The notes under the pieces are model-generated. The model was not told where the DNA came from. It did not search any database and worked only from the letters and a program-made list of their open reading frames with translations. 64,000 nt of DNA from Candidatus Terraquivivens yellowstonensis. GTDB lineage: Archaea > Thermoproteota > Nitrososphaeria_A > Caldarchaeales > Wolframiiraptoraceae. Of this stretch, positions 9,244-18,432 are shown piece after piece. Numbering within the stretch: the stretch's first letter is position 1; the number at the start of each line of letters is the position of its first letter. The position numbers were made by a program, and so were the translations under genes. The stretch is taken from positions 41,390 through 105,389 of the forward strand of contig JAKCEW010000004.1 of the NCBI GenBank assembly GCA_023539445.1. The letters run 5' to 3'.

Positions 9244-10921
9244 GAACCCTTCTCTGTATCCATACTGGCGTCCAAGGTATTAGGAGTGATGCGTACTTGC
9301 CTTTAACAACATTTTCTAGAACACTCTTGTCCCCGATGGATAAGTATCCGGATAAAATAGCGCGTGCATACTCCACCGATTTATTTGCATCGAGATAATG
9401 CCCTATGTAAAGCACAACTTCTGTCAGGTCCCATGCCTTGTCACCGTTAAACGAAGCCTGTTCTAAGTCCGTTATGTAGACCTTATCCCCAGATATTATG
9501 AAGTTTTCAGGTTTGCAGTCTCCCAACGTTATATCGTATTGGTGAATTTTTGCCAATTCTCTCCCGGCCATAAATGCCGCCTTCTCTTGCATATTTTGTT
9601 CGTTTTTTGACATCCATATCTGCATGAGGTCTTGTCCCTCAATGAATTTCTGGAACAATAACTTTTTCTTCCAATTTATGTGGTATATGTCGGCTGTGTT
9701 AAAGCCAAGTTCCGCGAGTTTGTTAACGAAGTAAACTTCATTGGAAAGTCTGACCTCGGCCACGACTGAAAAGTTCTTCACACCAACAGTCCAAATCCTA
9801 GCCGCCACCCACTTTAGGTCCGTCCAGTTCAAGTATTTCTTCACGAAGATCTTCTCTTCTGTATCCTTTGTGTGGATCGTGACTATGTAAGTCGAGTTAA
9901 GCATACGGCCTATCTTCCTTATGGATATCTGGCTTCTATCGGCGTCATAAACTCGTTCAACAAAATCCAAGATGTCGAAACGTTCTTTTAATTGTTGTTT
10001 CCCTATGGCGGTTTTAATGAAGACGTATTCCTCTGGGTCAGGAAGGTCGTTTTCAGTCTTGTAAAAGAGTGACCGTTTGATCTTTGAGTATAGCTCCTCA
10101 GCTATGATGCGCGGATTAAAGCGTCCTGCATAACCGTGCACAAGATACATCTTAAACATTCTTTCGAAGTCGTAAAGTTTCTTAGCGAACGTACTTGTCT
10201 GGTTTAGGGTTGAAAGTACGAACTTGTTGGATAAGCGATAATACTCGCCATCCTTGACCAATAAACCCTCAGATTCCAGCTCCGTGAGAGCGGCGTAAAA
10301 TCCTTTCATGCAAATTTCTGTGTTGACCTTCTTATGGGGACCGGAAAATATCTTCGAATAACTGTAGCGCGCCGGCGGATATATCAGGGCCCTTCTTCTC
10401 AACTTCTCGAAAAGAAAGTACTCGGGCTGTATCAAAAGTTCACTCGCCGCCATCCTATGCTCTAGTATCAGATTATCGCATAGCTCCAGCACAACGTTCT
10501 TCTTGTAGGTCTTGTCGAATTCTTCCAAGAGCGCAGCACCTACAATAGGATAAAATGGTGTTAGGAGCCTTCCTGCCACGAATTCTCCTAAGGAGCCGTT
10601 TGTCACGTCACTCCTCATAGCATTTTCATCAACAGCTAAAACGGATACTGTAGGCTCAAAATTTCTTAGATAATAGTACTTTATATCTTCCTTGAAATCT
10701 TTCACGACGCATAACACATCTAAATCGCTACCCTTTGAAGAATAGCCAGAAAGTTGCGAGCCATAGATGCAGAGACACGATATGTCATCCTCCTTGAAGA
10801 TGCTTCTTGAGGCTTCTAGCGCTGTTTGCGTGAATAGCTTTAGCCTATCCTCTGGAATCGCATACATTCCCCTTATAAATCGGTTACGCTCAAGGTTTAA
10901 ACTTTTATTCTCGTTCAACAT
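9209..10921 (-). CDS. Nucleotidyltransferase-kinase fusion protein
   Basis: This 570-residue protein has a polymerase-beta-type nucleotidyltransferase signature near residues 54-70 (YGSQLSGYSSKGSDLDV). After a middle region that looks winged-helix-like comes a RIO/Bud32-like or aminoglycoside-phosphotransferase-like kinase domain. That domain has AGRELAKIHQYD, a catalytic GDCKPENF near residue 464 and a metal-binding DLEQ in place of DFG/DFE. The C terminus overlaps the neighbouring nucleotidyltransferase by 35 bases. A TTTAAA box 28 bases upstream of Met19 (position 10867) makes that ATG a good alternative start. The combination of both transferase types in one chain beside two more nucleotidyltransferases suggests one modification pathway, substrate unknown. 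Confidence 0.78.
   Translation of the reverse strand: MLNENKSLNLERNRFIRGMYAIPEDRLKLFTQTALEASRSIFKEDDISCLCIYGSQLSGYSSKGSDLDVLCVVKDFKEDIKYYYLRNFEPTVSVLAVDENAMRSDVTNGSLGEFVAGRLLTPFYPIVGAALLEEFDKTYKKNVVLELCDNLILEHRMAASELLIQPEYFLFEKLRRRALIYPPARYSYSKIFSGPHKKVNTEICMKGFYAALTELESEGLLVKDGEYYRLSNKFVLSTLNQTSTFAKKLYDFERMFKMYLVHGYAGRFNPRIIAEELYSKIKRSLFYKTENDLPDPEEYVFIKTAIGKQQLKERFDILDFVERVYDADRSQISIRKIGRMLNSTYIVTIHTKDTEEKIFVKKYLNWTDLKWVAARIWTVGVKNFSVVAEVRLSNEVYFVNKLAELGFNTADIYHINWKKKLLFQKFIEGQDLMQIWMSKNEQNMQEKAAFMAGRELAKIHQYDITLGDCKPENFIISGDKVYITDLEQASFNGDKAWDLTEVVLYIGHYLDANKSVEYARAILSGYLSIGDKSVLENVVKGKYASLLIPWTPVWIQRRVLSEIETILRSE
10895..10902. promoter_or_regulatory. Symmetric TATA box between divergent genes
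   Basis: The palindrome GTTTAAAC lies between the nucleotidyltransferase-kinase gene and the TldE-like gene. Its TTTAAA core is 32 bases from the plus-strand ATG at 10934 and 28 bases from the minus-strand internal ATG at 10867. Both spacings fit archaeal box A to start distances for short-leader or leaderless transcripts. One element may therefore serve both directions. The spacing is seen in the sequence; promoter use is inferred. Confidence 0.45.
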
Positions 10922-10933
10922 AATGGGATCAGC

Positions 10934-12277
10934 ATGTTGACCAGCTCAGAGATCCGAGAACTTCCGAGAAAGCTTGTTAGAAAAATTCTAAGGCTGGGCG
11001 CATCCGATGTAGCTGTAAGCTTAAACATATCAAATTCAACGATGATAAGGTTTTCGAATAACGATGTTACTATATCGAACTCTTTCGAGAATGTTGTACT
11101 AGAAATATATTTGGCGTTCAAAGAAAGAAGGGTTACGGGTACCATAACTGACTTCTCACAAGCTTCGATTGAACAAACGGTTGAGCGATTGATATCCACT
11201 GCTAAGACCGTTCAGCCCTCTGATGTTTATGCCCCACTTCCAAAAGGCCCGTTCAAGTATGATAAACGTCTCCTGAAAATTGGCAAAGTTGCTATGGAAC
11301 CGGATGTGCTCGTAGATCATGTGAGTGCTGCCGTAAACTCTGCTCTTTCTGCTGGTGCTAAAAGGGTTGCTGGTTCACTTAGGTCTATGAGGGGAAAGAG
11401 TATACTTTGCACAAGCGGCAACGTGGAGGCCTCATCCACAAAAGATACTGTTGCACTTTCTGTGAGAGCGTTCGCGGCAGACAATGCCACGGGACAATTT
11501 GCGACTGTTGCGGCCGATAGTTCAGAATTTAGGCCAGAAGAGGTTGGTTCAATTGCTGGCGAGATAGCAAGGATGGCTCTGAACCCTATAGAGGGTGAGC
11601 CGGGAAGGTACGACGCAGTTTTGGGTCCTATGACGTTTGCTCATATTGTTGATGAGTTCGGCTCGGCAACCTCGGCCTTTAACGTTGACATCGGCGTGTC
11701 CTTTTTGGTTGATATGCTAGGAAAACAGGTAGCTTCGCAAAAATTCACGTTGATTGATGATCCTACGTTGTACAACACTTACGGTGCCGAGCCCTTTGAT
11801 GATGAAGGACTACCAACAAGGAGGAACGTGATCGTAGAAAACGGTATCCTGAAAACCTATCTTCATAATAGCACGACGGCGAAGAGGCACGGTACGACAA
11901 GCACAGCGAATGCCGGGATAATAGTTCCTACACCGTTTAACTTGGTTGTTGGGGCGGGTGACAAGAGTTTCGAAAAGTTGATTTCTGATGTTGATAAGGG
12001 CATATATGTAACGAACGACTGGTACTTAAGATATTCAAACTACAGAGAGGGAGATTTTTCTACTGTACCGAGGGACGGTCTCTTCATGATAAAGAACGGC
12101 AGTATAGAAGCACCCCTTAAAGGTCTCAGACTCGTCGGCAACATGCTAAAACTCCTGAATTCTATAGTCGCTCTAAGTACAGAAAGGTACTGGATAGAGT
12201 GGTGGGAGGTAGAAACACCGGTCTATGCTCCTTGGGCGTTCGTTACAGACGTTGAATTCACAAAAAGCACTCTTTGA
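10934..12277 (+). CDS. pmbA: TldD/PmbA family protein (TldE/PmbA-like subunit)
   Basis: TldD and TldE (PmbA) form a two-subunit metalloprotease that trims unfolded or modified peptides. In bacteria TldD carries the zinc HExxxH motif and TldE lacks it. This 447-residue protein has the family layout: an N-terminal SNSTMIRFSNNDV segment, a central GRYDAVLGPMTFAHIVDEF region and a C-terminal GLFMIKNGSIEAPLKGLRLVGNML block. I see no HExxxH, so I call it TldE/PmbA-like. No TldD partner lies in the window. The ATG start is 12 bases from the annotated divergent start of the nucleotidyltransferase-kinase gene. Confidence 0.88.
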   Translation: MLTSSEIRELPRKLVRKILRLGASDVAVSLNISNSTMIRFSNNDVTISNSFENVVLEIYLAFKERRVTGTITDFSQASIEQTVERLISTAKTVQPSDVYAPLPKGPFKYDKRLLKIGKVAMEPDVLVDHVSAAVNSALSAGAKRVAGSLRSMRGKSILCTSGNVEASSTKDTVALSVRAFAADNATGQFATVAADSSEFRPEEVGSIAGEIARMALNPIEGEPGRYDAVLGPMTFAHIVDEFGSATSAFNVDIGVSFLVDMLGKQVASQKFTLIDDPTLYNTYGAEPFDDEGLPTRRNVIVENGILKTYLHNSTTAKRHGTTSTANAGIIVPTPFNLVVGAGDKSFEKLISDVDKGIYVTNDWYLRYSNYREGDFSTVPRDGLFMIKNGSIEAPLKGLRLVGNMLKLLNSIVALSTERYWIEWWEVETPVYAPWAFVTDVEFTKSTL

Positions 12278-12286
12278 ATGTTCTAA

Positions 12287-12769
12287 CTATAATTTGTATC
12301 CTATCTTCCTTAGAAATTCCTTCCTCTTCTTTATGTCCTCTTCCCCTTCTATTCCTTTTGATTTGTAACCATCGATTACACCAAGCACGCCCCTGCCCTG
12401 CTCCGATTCGACCACAACTATCTGAAGCGGGTTTGCTGTAGCTGCTAGAATTGTGCAGACCTCGGGCACTTCTTTCAACCTATTTAGCACGTTTATGGGA
12501 TACATGTCTTTTATGAAAACCAAAAACGTATGACCACAACCAATCTTGAGCAAGGTTTCGGCAGCAAGCTTCCTTAGTTCTTCGTCTGTACCTTCATGTC
12601 TGATGAGACATGGGCCGCTGGCCTCGGCAAACGCCAGACCAAACTTCGCCCCTGGTACGGAATTCATTATAGCCTCATAAATATCCTCCACACTCTTTAT
12701 GAAGTGCGTTATACCAAATATAACGTTACAACCTTCAGGTATCTTTACGTCCACTATCTCCATCTTCAA
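12287..12769 (-). CDS. Adenosine-specific kinase
   Basis: This is a 160-residue member of the archaeal adenosine-specific kinase family (formerly DUF355), which is thought to phosphorylate adenosine. It contains the characteristic [37 protein letters not shown] and [20 protein letters not shown] segments. The C terminus [20 protein letters not shown] is also typical. Length matches the family. It is convergent with the TldE-like gene, ten bases away. The activity assignment comes from family knowledge rather than from a visible kinase motif. Confidence 0.88.
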   Translation of the reverse strand: MKMEIVDVKIPEGCNVIFGITHFIKSVEDIYEAIMNSVPGAKFGLAFAEASGPCLIRHEGTDEELRKLAAETLLKIGCGHTFLVFIKDMYPINVLNRLKEVPEVCTILAATANPLQIVVVESEQGRGVLGVIDGYKSKGIEGEEDIKKRKEFLRKIGYKL

Positions 12770-12868
12770 CTTACGTCACCAAAATAACCAAAAATTCACA
12801 GTTTGATAAAAACATTCATTTTCAGTCACGACTAAATTTATTATTGCCCAAGTTTTTAACTGATATAG

Positions 12869-14017
12869 ATGGTACCTGTCAAGACGGGTGTCGCTGAGCT
12901 ACCGCTGCATTCTGGCCATGCGCCGAGCTGGCTTATAGAGAGGATGAGAAAGCTTGCAGATGCTATAGTCACTGTTATCGTCGAGAGCTACGATACAGGA
13001 GAATTTCTCAGAAGAATTTCTGATCCATTCTGGTTCCAGTCATTTGGCTGTGTCCTTGGTTTTGACTGGCACTCAAGCGGCCTGACGACTGTTGTAACCG
13101 GAGTTCTCAGAGAGTGTTTAAACTTCGATAAACATGGCGTCATGGTAGCCGGTGGAAAAGGCTCAAAAAGCAAAAGAACACCTGAGGAGTTGAAGTCGGC
13201 GCTCGTTTCGCATGGATTTGATGAAGGAAAGGTAGAGTATTTGCTACGTGCGAGTAGATTATCCGCAAAAGTTGACAATGCGCTCGTCCAAGATGGCTAT
13301 AATCTTTACCATCATGCTATATTCGTGGATGAAAAAGGAAAGTGGGCTGTAGTCCAACAGGGTATGAATGTGTCGGATGGATATGCAAGAAGGTATCACT
13401 GGCTTGGCGAATCTGTGAAGAGCTTCGTTGTCGAACCACACTCTTCCATACTTAGCGACGGCGTTTCATCCATTGTTCTTAACATGACATCAAGAAAGTG
13501 TGAGGATGCTAGGAAAGTTTCCGTTGACCTTGTATGCGAATCGCCACCGAAACTGATACGTATGTTTAATGCTCTAAATAAACAGGAAAGTTTGACCAAA
13601 TGGTTGGGTGAAGAAACTGGCACTAGGATTGTGGAAAAAGTCCCAGCGTACCTTCATATGCCTAAGAGGGTGAATTGGGATTTGTTGAAAAAGGTGTACG
13701 AGTCCAAACCAAGAAATTACGAAGAACTTATTGAAATAAGAGGTGTTGGACCATCAACTGTCAGGGCACTGGCTCTCATCGCTTCGCTCATATTCGGCGC
13801 AGAAGTCGACTGGAGAGATCCTGTGAAGTATAGCTTCGCAGTAGGCGGAAAGGATGGTGTGCCATATCCCGTATCAAGAAGGACTATGGACGAGGTGACG
13901 AAGTTCTTAAGAGAAATGATCGAGGCTGCTGAGCTGGAGAAAGAGGCTAAGTTTGAGGCCCTTAAAAGGCTAGCGCGTGCTGAGCAAATAACGGTGCTAG
14001 AATTCGCGCGTGATTAG
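12869..14017 (+). CDS. DUF763 family protein, canonical copy
   Basis: This 382-residue protein belongs to DUF763, a family of unknown function found mainly in thermophiles. It begins TGVAELPLHSGHAPSWL. It has the conserved FDWHSSGLTT, QDGYNLYHHAIFV and ARRYHW blocks. Near residue 290 the helix-hairpin-helix-like IRGVGPSTVRALAL suggests DNA or RNA binding. The many invariant histidines, tryptophans and aspartates would suit a metal-dependent enzyme. A strongly diverged second copy lies at 45422-46519. Start is ATG, with an upstream AT-rich promoter-like region. The last 21 bases overlap the convergent prenyltransferase gene. Confidence 0.88.
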   Translation: MVPVKTGVAELPLHSGHAPSWLIERMRKLADAIVTVIVESYDTGEFLRRISDPFWFQSFGCVLGFDWHSSGLTTVVTGVLRECLNFDKHGVMVAGGKGSKSKRTPEELKSALVSHGFDEGKVEYLLRASRLSAKVDNALVQDGYNLYHHAIFVDEKGKWAVVQQGMNVSDGYARRYHWLGESVKSFVVEPHSSILSDGVSSIVLNMTSRKCEDARKVSVDLVCESPPKLIRMFNALNKQESLTKWLGEETGTRIVEKVPAYLHMPKRVNWDLLKKVYESKPRNYEELIEIRGVGPSTVRALALIASLIFGAEVDWRDPVKYSFAVGGKDGVPYPVSRRTMDEVTKFLREMIEAAELEKEAKFEALKRLARAEQITVLEFARD

Positions 14018-15070
14018 AAAATCTGTTAGTGCCTTGAGCTTTCTCTTTGCAAGCGTCTCTGGTAAAAGTTCATCCAATGCCTTCCAAGATTCGCTAACTA
14101 GCTCCTTGGCAACCTTGCTTGCATATTCTACCGCACCGCTCTTCCTTATCAGAGCAATTGCCTCTTTTATTAGCCCGGGCTCATTCGTATGTAACGAAAG
14201 GATTTCCTTAAGCCTTTTCGCCTCATTCTTCGGCAAATGCTTCAACGCGTAAATCACCATCAACGTCCTCTTGCCTTCCTTTATATCGCCTCCTATCTCC
14301 TTGCCGTACTTCGCCATATCGCCTACGATGTTTAGTATGTCATCCTGTATCTGGAAAGCTATGCTAAGGGATTCTGCAAAGTTTTTCAGACCCTCTAAAA
14401 GCCTGCGATCTGCACCGGCCATTATTCCGGCTATACCGACCGCCATACGCGACAATGAACCAGTTTTGAAGGCACACATTTGCATGTAGTGTTCTTCAGT
14501 GATTTCTTCGACAAGTCCTTTATGCCAAGCTATATCCATTGCCTGACCCAGACTCAACCTAAGCATTTCCTCGACATAGCACTGCATGATCGCCAGCGTC
14601 TTCTCGGGAGGTATTTTTTTATCGTTCAGTAAGCTTAGGAGTGGAAGGTAGTACATCAAGTTCCCAACGTTGACGGCTATGTCAACACCATAGATTTTAT
14701 GAATGCATTCCTTGCCACGTCTAAAATCTCCGTTATCTTCTACATCATCAATTATTAGCGTGCCGTTGTGGATGATTTCAGGTATTATAGCTATGTCCAC
14801 TATGTCCTCGACTTTTCCACCTAGCGCCTCGTACGTCAGCAAAAGCAAGGCTGGTCTCCATCTCTTTCCACCCCTATCTATCAAATCCCAAAACGGCTCA
14901 GATATTGCCTTGGTCAAAGATTCAGGTTCGTATGAAAACCTCGGCACCCCGAACAGCCTAACGGCTTCCTCTTCTGTAAACTTTCTCGGCATGTAACGCT
15001 CTATTGCCTTCTCGACAAGCTTAGAATATTCTTTCAACATATTCAATACTTGCTGTTCTATTTCCGTCAT
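13997..15070 (-). CDS. Polyprenyl (geranylgeranyl/farnesylgeranyl) diphosphate synthase
   Basis: This trans-prenyltransferase elongates isoprenoid diphosphates for archaeal ether lipids. The first aspartate-rich motif DDVED lies near residue 107 with the following FRRGK. The second, FQIQDDILNIVGD, is near residue 240. A GKRTLMVIYAL block follows. The length (357) is at the upper end of the family. Residues before the first motif set chain length, but I cannot predict the product with confidence. A geranylgeranyl-reductase-like flavoprotein lies at 54891-56012, another lipid gene but not linked. Start is ATG. Confidence 0.92.
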   Translation of the reverse strand: MTEIEQQVLNMLKEYSKLVEKAIERYMPRKFTEEEAVRLFGVPRFSYEPESLTKAISEPFWDLIDRGGKRWRPALLLLTYEALGGKVEDIVDIAIIPEIIHNGTLIIDDVEDNGDFRRGKECIHKIYGVDIAVNVGNLMYYLPLLSLLNDKKIPPEKTLAIMQCYVEEMLRLSLGQAMDIAWHKGLVEEITEEHYMQMCAFKTGSLSRMAVGIAGIMAGADRRLLEGLKNFAESLSIAFQIQDDILNIVGDMAKYGKEIGGDIKEGKRTLMVIYALKHLPKNEAKRLKEILSLHTNEPGLIKEAIALIRKSGAVEYASKVAKELVSESWKALDELLPETLAKRKLKALTDFLITREF

Positions 15071-15133
15071 GTTTTCGAATACGCTTTTCTATATCAATAG
15101 TATAAAAAGCTTAGGATCACCTAGTTAGCGTAA

Positions 15134-15901
15134 CTAGATTTTGAAACCTACCTTCCTGAGAAATTTTGATAATTTTTCGCAATTCTTTTCCGTGTCTTTC
15201 GTCCGCTCGACTTTCATCGTCAAATAATCTTTGTACTTCATAAGAATACCCTTATATTTAATTAAATGGTCTTCTTGATCGTACATTTCCGAGGATTCTT
15301 CGACATAGTTGGCAATCTCATAGGGATTTGGCTCCCGGTACTTGTTTTTATGAAAAACTATGTGTAACGGCCACCTAGGCCTCTTTGGTGGTATCTCATC
15401 CTTTTCGCCTATGCAAAGGAGAACTATGGGAATCACCCCCTTCGGGAGTTCTAACAAGGCTGCTACACGCTCTGCCTCGGAGAGCACGCAACGAAGTAGA
15501 GCGGTACCGAAGCCTAAAACCTCAGCAGCGATTATCATGTTTTGTGTTGCAAGCCCTGTCTCGAATATACTATGTATTATTTCGATAGGATATTCGTCAG
15601 AGGTCAAGATATGGTTGGGTGTGAGGTAACTAAACATCTTACTGACCCTATTAAGGTCACTACATATCACTATTATCGCAGAAGCATTTGATATGTACTT
15701 TGCCTCACAAATATCCTCAAGCGCTTTCCTTTTTTCCTTATCACTAACAAGTATGAATGAGTAAGCTTGGTAGTATGAGGGCGCCCTTTGACCCGCCTCC
15801 ACTATCATATTGAGTATTTCTTCCGGGATGTCAGCAGGCCTGAACTTTCTGATGGTTCTTCTGTTATATATGATATTTAGCAAACTCCTAGCCACGCTCA
15901 T
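15134..15901 (-). CDS. Nitroreductase family flavoprotein
   Basis: A 255-residue FMN-dependent oxidoreductase of the nitroreductase fold. The N terminus YNRRTIRKFRPADIPEEILNMIVEAGQRAPS is the typical FMN-phosphate-binding region. A central GLATQNMIIAAEVLGFGTALLR matches the second conserved helix. GVIPIVLLCIGEKDE is the usual third block. The C-terminal 55 residues are charged and not part of the common core. The substrate cannot be told from sequence; quinones, nitroaromatics and flavins are all possible. It stands alone, with no operon partner on its strand within 60 bases. Confidence 0.88.
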   Translation of the reverse strand: MSVARSLLNIIYNRRTIRKFRPADIPEEILNMIVEAGQRAPSYYQAYSFILVSDKEKRKALEDICEAKYISNASAIIVICSDLNRVSKMFSYLTPNHILTSDEYPIEIIHSIFETGLATQNMIIAAEVLGFGTALLRCVLSEAERVAALLELPKGVIPIVLLCIGEKDEIPPKRPRWPLHIVFHKNKYREPNPYEIANYVEESSEMYDQEDHLIKYKGILMKYKDYLTMKVERTKDTEKNCEKLSKFLRKVGFKI

Positions 15902-16097
15902 ACTTTGTTCTCGCTAAATTCTTAGCTTTTAGAATAAAAATTTTGTTATCATGGTATGCCTCCATGCTTTTGTTATGCAACTATGCTTATAGTACTCCCA
16001 CAGCAATGGCCAGAGATTAGCCAATCCATTCATTATTCGTGGCGGTTTTTTGATGTCTATCAAAAGTTTATTTTTATCTAACGTCTTGACGGTTTTG

Positions 16098-16745
16098 ATG
16101 AATAAGTTCGAAGAAGACTTAAAGAAAATAATTGCACTTATAGGCGATAGGTACGGCAAAGAAGTTGCGAGCAAGCTTGATGGTATGTATAAGAAACTAT
16201 GCAAACTCTACGAGGCCAACATAGTTAAGATAAATCATTCTGTGATGGAGGTCGTATGTGCTGCCGACTTGGTACTCAAGGGTTATGACGTTGACGTTGA
16301 GCATAAACTCAATGATATACTCACGTGTGATGTGTACGGATTAAAAGGTGACGGCAACATCATAATCGAGATAGAGACCGGATTCGTGCCTCCTGAACAT
16401 GCACTCGATCCCAATACCTATCTCTTAGCTAGAATCGTCAGTAAGATAGCAAGGTACAGTAGTTTCGCGAAAAAGTTCGGCATTGGAACACCGCCACACA
16501 ACATCGTCCAGATTCCGTATATATTCCTAAAACCACCAAGAGACAGAACTGAAGAAGAGGTGCTTCGTATTAAGAGAATTTGCGACATATACTACACGAA
16601 GCCGCCCATTACTATCGAAGAAATACTCAACGCAAGGCTTTGCATGATTTACGTGATAAATGTTGATGAAGCAACTATTAGCGAGCTATCGCCACAAGAA
16701 TACTACGAAAATGTCAAGCAATTGGTGAAGGTCATGAATGCATAA
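16098..16745 (+). CDS. Uncharacterised archaeal protein with possible PD-(D/E)XK-like core
   Basis: I do not recognise a named family. The start is set at the internal ATG giving MNKFEEDLKK (215 residues); an upstream ATG at 16050 would add 16 hydrophobic residues. The middle shows a beta-strand pattern with VEHKLNDILTCDVYG followed by NIIIEIETG. That is reminiscent of the acidic core of restriction-endonuclease-like folds (an E, then D, then ExE), but no lysine sits in the usual place. The second half is helical and charged. It stands alone between the divergent nitroreductase and the structured RNA region. Confidence 0.7.
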   Translation: MNKFEEDLKKIIALIGDRYGKEVASKLDGMYKKLCKLYEANIVKINHSVMEVVCAADLVLKGYDVDVEHKLNDILTCDVYGLKGDGNIIIEIETGFVPPEHALDPNTYLLARIVSKIARYSSFAKKFGIGTPPHNIVQIPYIFLKPPRDRTEEEVLRIKRICDIYYTKPPITIEEILNARLCMIYVINVDEATISELSPQEYYENVKQLVKVMNA

Positions 16746-16790
16746 TTCTTTGTACCTGATACCGTTCAGGCATTTTTATTTCGTAAAATT

Positions 16791-16999
16791 GCGTCGTCTT
16801 TCGGAGACGGCGGGCCTCCCTGCTAGGGCACCCTCCGCGGGTTTAACCCCTAGTGCCCTACGGGCACCTCCCACCCATACCCAGTTTGAGGGAACTGCCG
16901 AGGCAGCCCCCGGAGCACTGGGCATGGGTCGACGCTACAACGCCTGAGGCTTCCCCCAGACGTTGCTTAACGTCGGCCTCTCCTTTTCCGGACGACGCA
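16791..16999 (-). ncRNA. Candidate structured non-coding RNA of unknown family
   Basis: This 209-base segment is about two-thirds G+C, far above the AT-rich flanks, and is not explained by a coding gene. Its ends pair perfectly (GACGACGC with GCGTCGTC). Inside are an ACCCAT/CCCAGT two-part stem with its complement (16872-16884 with 16915-16927), a GACGTT-AACGTC hairpin enclosed by GAGGC/GCCTC, and a GTGCCC-GGGCAC hairpin. On the minus strand a TATA-like element at 17023-17030 sits about 26 bases before the 5' end, and a T-run follows the 3' end. I looked for RNase P and SRP RNA hallmarks (GGAAAGUC, ACAGAA, GGAAGCAG) and found none. Confidence 0.55.
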
Positions 17000-17022
17000 G
17001 AATAAAGTGATAACGTACCCTG

Positions 17023-17030
17023 ATTTATAC
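17023..17030 (-). promoter_or_regulatory. TATA box for the candidate ncRNA
   Basis: Read on the minus strand this is GTATAAAT. Its centre is about 26-27 bases upstream of position 17000, exactly where the terminal helix of the candidate RNA begins. The spacing matches archaeal box A to transcription-start distance. On the plus strand the only comparable element, a T-rich stretch near 16775, fits less well. Confidence 0.45.
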
Positions 17031-17204
17031 ATTTCACTCTAAAATAGTAAAAACATTACTTCATGATTGTAACGACAGAAAAATTTTGGAAATTTGTACA
17101 AAGATAACCGTCAAGAAAATCCTAAAGTTTGACATATCTTTTGCTTTTTGAAAAATACACTGGTGGCAATTCTGAATTGCCAATTTATATTAGAAATTGT
17201 AGGT

Positions 17205-18287
17205 TTATGCAGCTACTTTTATCATTTCAACCTTTATTTTTTCGTAGAGACGTTTTCTAAGCCAGAGCGCTACGTTTACCAGCGAAATCATCACAGGAAC
17301 CTCTATTAAGGGACCGATCACCGTAGCAAAAGCCTCCTTGGATGCCAAGCCAAAAACGGACACAGCTACAGCTATCGCGAGTTCAAAGTTGTTGCTTGCT
17401 GCCGTAAAAGCCAGAGAGGTCACCCTACTGTAGTCAAGGCCTGATTTATAGCCGATGAAGAAGGATATAAGGAACATTATAACAAAATAAGAAAGCAGAG
17501 GCATCGCTATCCTCGCAACGTCCATCGGAAGGGTAACTATGTACTCGCCTTTCAAGGAAAACATCACGACTATCGTGAACAAAAGGGCAAAAAGCGACGT
17601 TGGCCCGAGTTTCGGCATAAGGACCCTATCGTACCATTCCCTACCCTTCTTTTTAAGGAAATAGAAGCGCGTTAGCATCCCGCCAAAGAACGGTATGCCA
17701 AGGTATATGAGGACTGATGTAGCGACCTCTACGAAGGATATTTCAACTACCGTGCCGGTTCCAGCAATCCAAGAGCTTACGAGGGTAATATAGAAGTAGG
17801 CGTAAACAGAGTACAACGCTATCTGAAAGACCGAGTTCAGGGCAACGAGGATTGCGGCCCACTCCCTATCACCATCGGCAAGGTCGTTCCAGACAATAAC
17901 CATCGCTATACACCTTGCCAAACCCACTAGGATTATGCCATTTCTGAACTCAGGAAAGTCCGCAAGGAATATCCATGCAAGGATGAACATAAGAAACGGA
18001 CCTACCAAATAGTTGAGTATAAGCGACTCTGTAAGCATGATCTTCGACCCTCTAGCCGTGATTATCTTCCTAAGTTCCTCGTACCTTACTTTGGCAAGGG
18101 GCGGATACATCATCCAAATAAGGCCCAGCGCTATAGGAATAGAGGTCGTTCCTATGCTCAGCTGGCCCAGCACGTCGGCAATTCCTGGAAAGACATAACC
18201 TAAGCCTACGCCGATTACCATTGCTAAGAAAATCCAAAGTGTTAAAAATTTGCTTAAAATTGGTAGTCCAGCTTTTTGTTCGGCCAT
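17205..18287 (-). CDS. arsB: Arsenite efflux permease ACR3
   Basis: An integral membrane protein of the bile-acid/arsenite transporter superfamily that exports arsenite. The 360 residues form about ten hydrophobic segments. The family block [17 protein letters not shown], with the conserved cysteine near residue 123 needed for arsenite recognition, is present. So is [22 protein letters not shown], containing the second conserved inverted-repeat motif. Length is usual for ACR3. No arsenite repressor, arsenate reductase or ATPase lies next to it, so it is an orphan in this locus. Start is ATG. Confidence 0.92.
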   Translation of the reverse strand: MAEQKAGLPILSKFLTLWIFLAMVIGVGLGYVFPGIADVLGQLSIGTTSIPIALGLIWMMYPPLAKVRYEELRKIITARGSKIMLTESLILNYLVGPFLMFILAWIFLADFPEFRNGIILVGLARCIAMVIVWNDLADGDREWAAILVALNSVFQIALYSVYAYFYITLVSSWIAGTGTVVEISFVEVATSVLIYLGIPFFGGMLTRFYFLKKKGREWYDRVLMPKLGPTSLFALLFTIVVMFSLKGEYIVTLPMDVARIAMPLLSYFVIMFLISFFIGYKSGLDYSRVTSLAFTAASNNFELAIAVAVSVFGLASKEAFATVIGPLIEVPVMISLVNVALWLRKRLYEKIKVEMIKVAA

Positions 18288-18432
18288 ACCAGATGCACCG
18301 TCTGGATTTTATCGCGTTTTTATCCGAGGGGAAAATATAAACCTAATAATGTCGCATGGATGCCGCACTTCTTTCTATGCTCATCGTTGCCATAAATTAA
18401 AAGAGGAGAGTGCAATGAACCCGTTTGTGGAG

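Noticed and set aside
10934-12277. TldD (catalytic) identity
   Set aside because: No HExxxH zinc motif is found; the sequence fits the TldE/PmbA-type subunit better.
16738-16947. Open frame across the GC-rich region near 16.8 kb
   Set aside because: It overlaps the candidate structured RNA; its composition (Pro/Ala/Thr-rich) reflects GC bias, and it has no Shine-Dalgarno or family resemblance.
16791-16999. SRP RNA or RNase P RNA identity for the structured region
   Set aside because: The hallmark sequences (GGAAGCAG-type loop; GGAAAGUC and ACAGAA) are absent on both strands and the length is short for archaeal SRP RNA. I left the family open.
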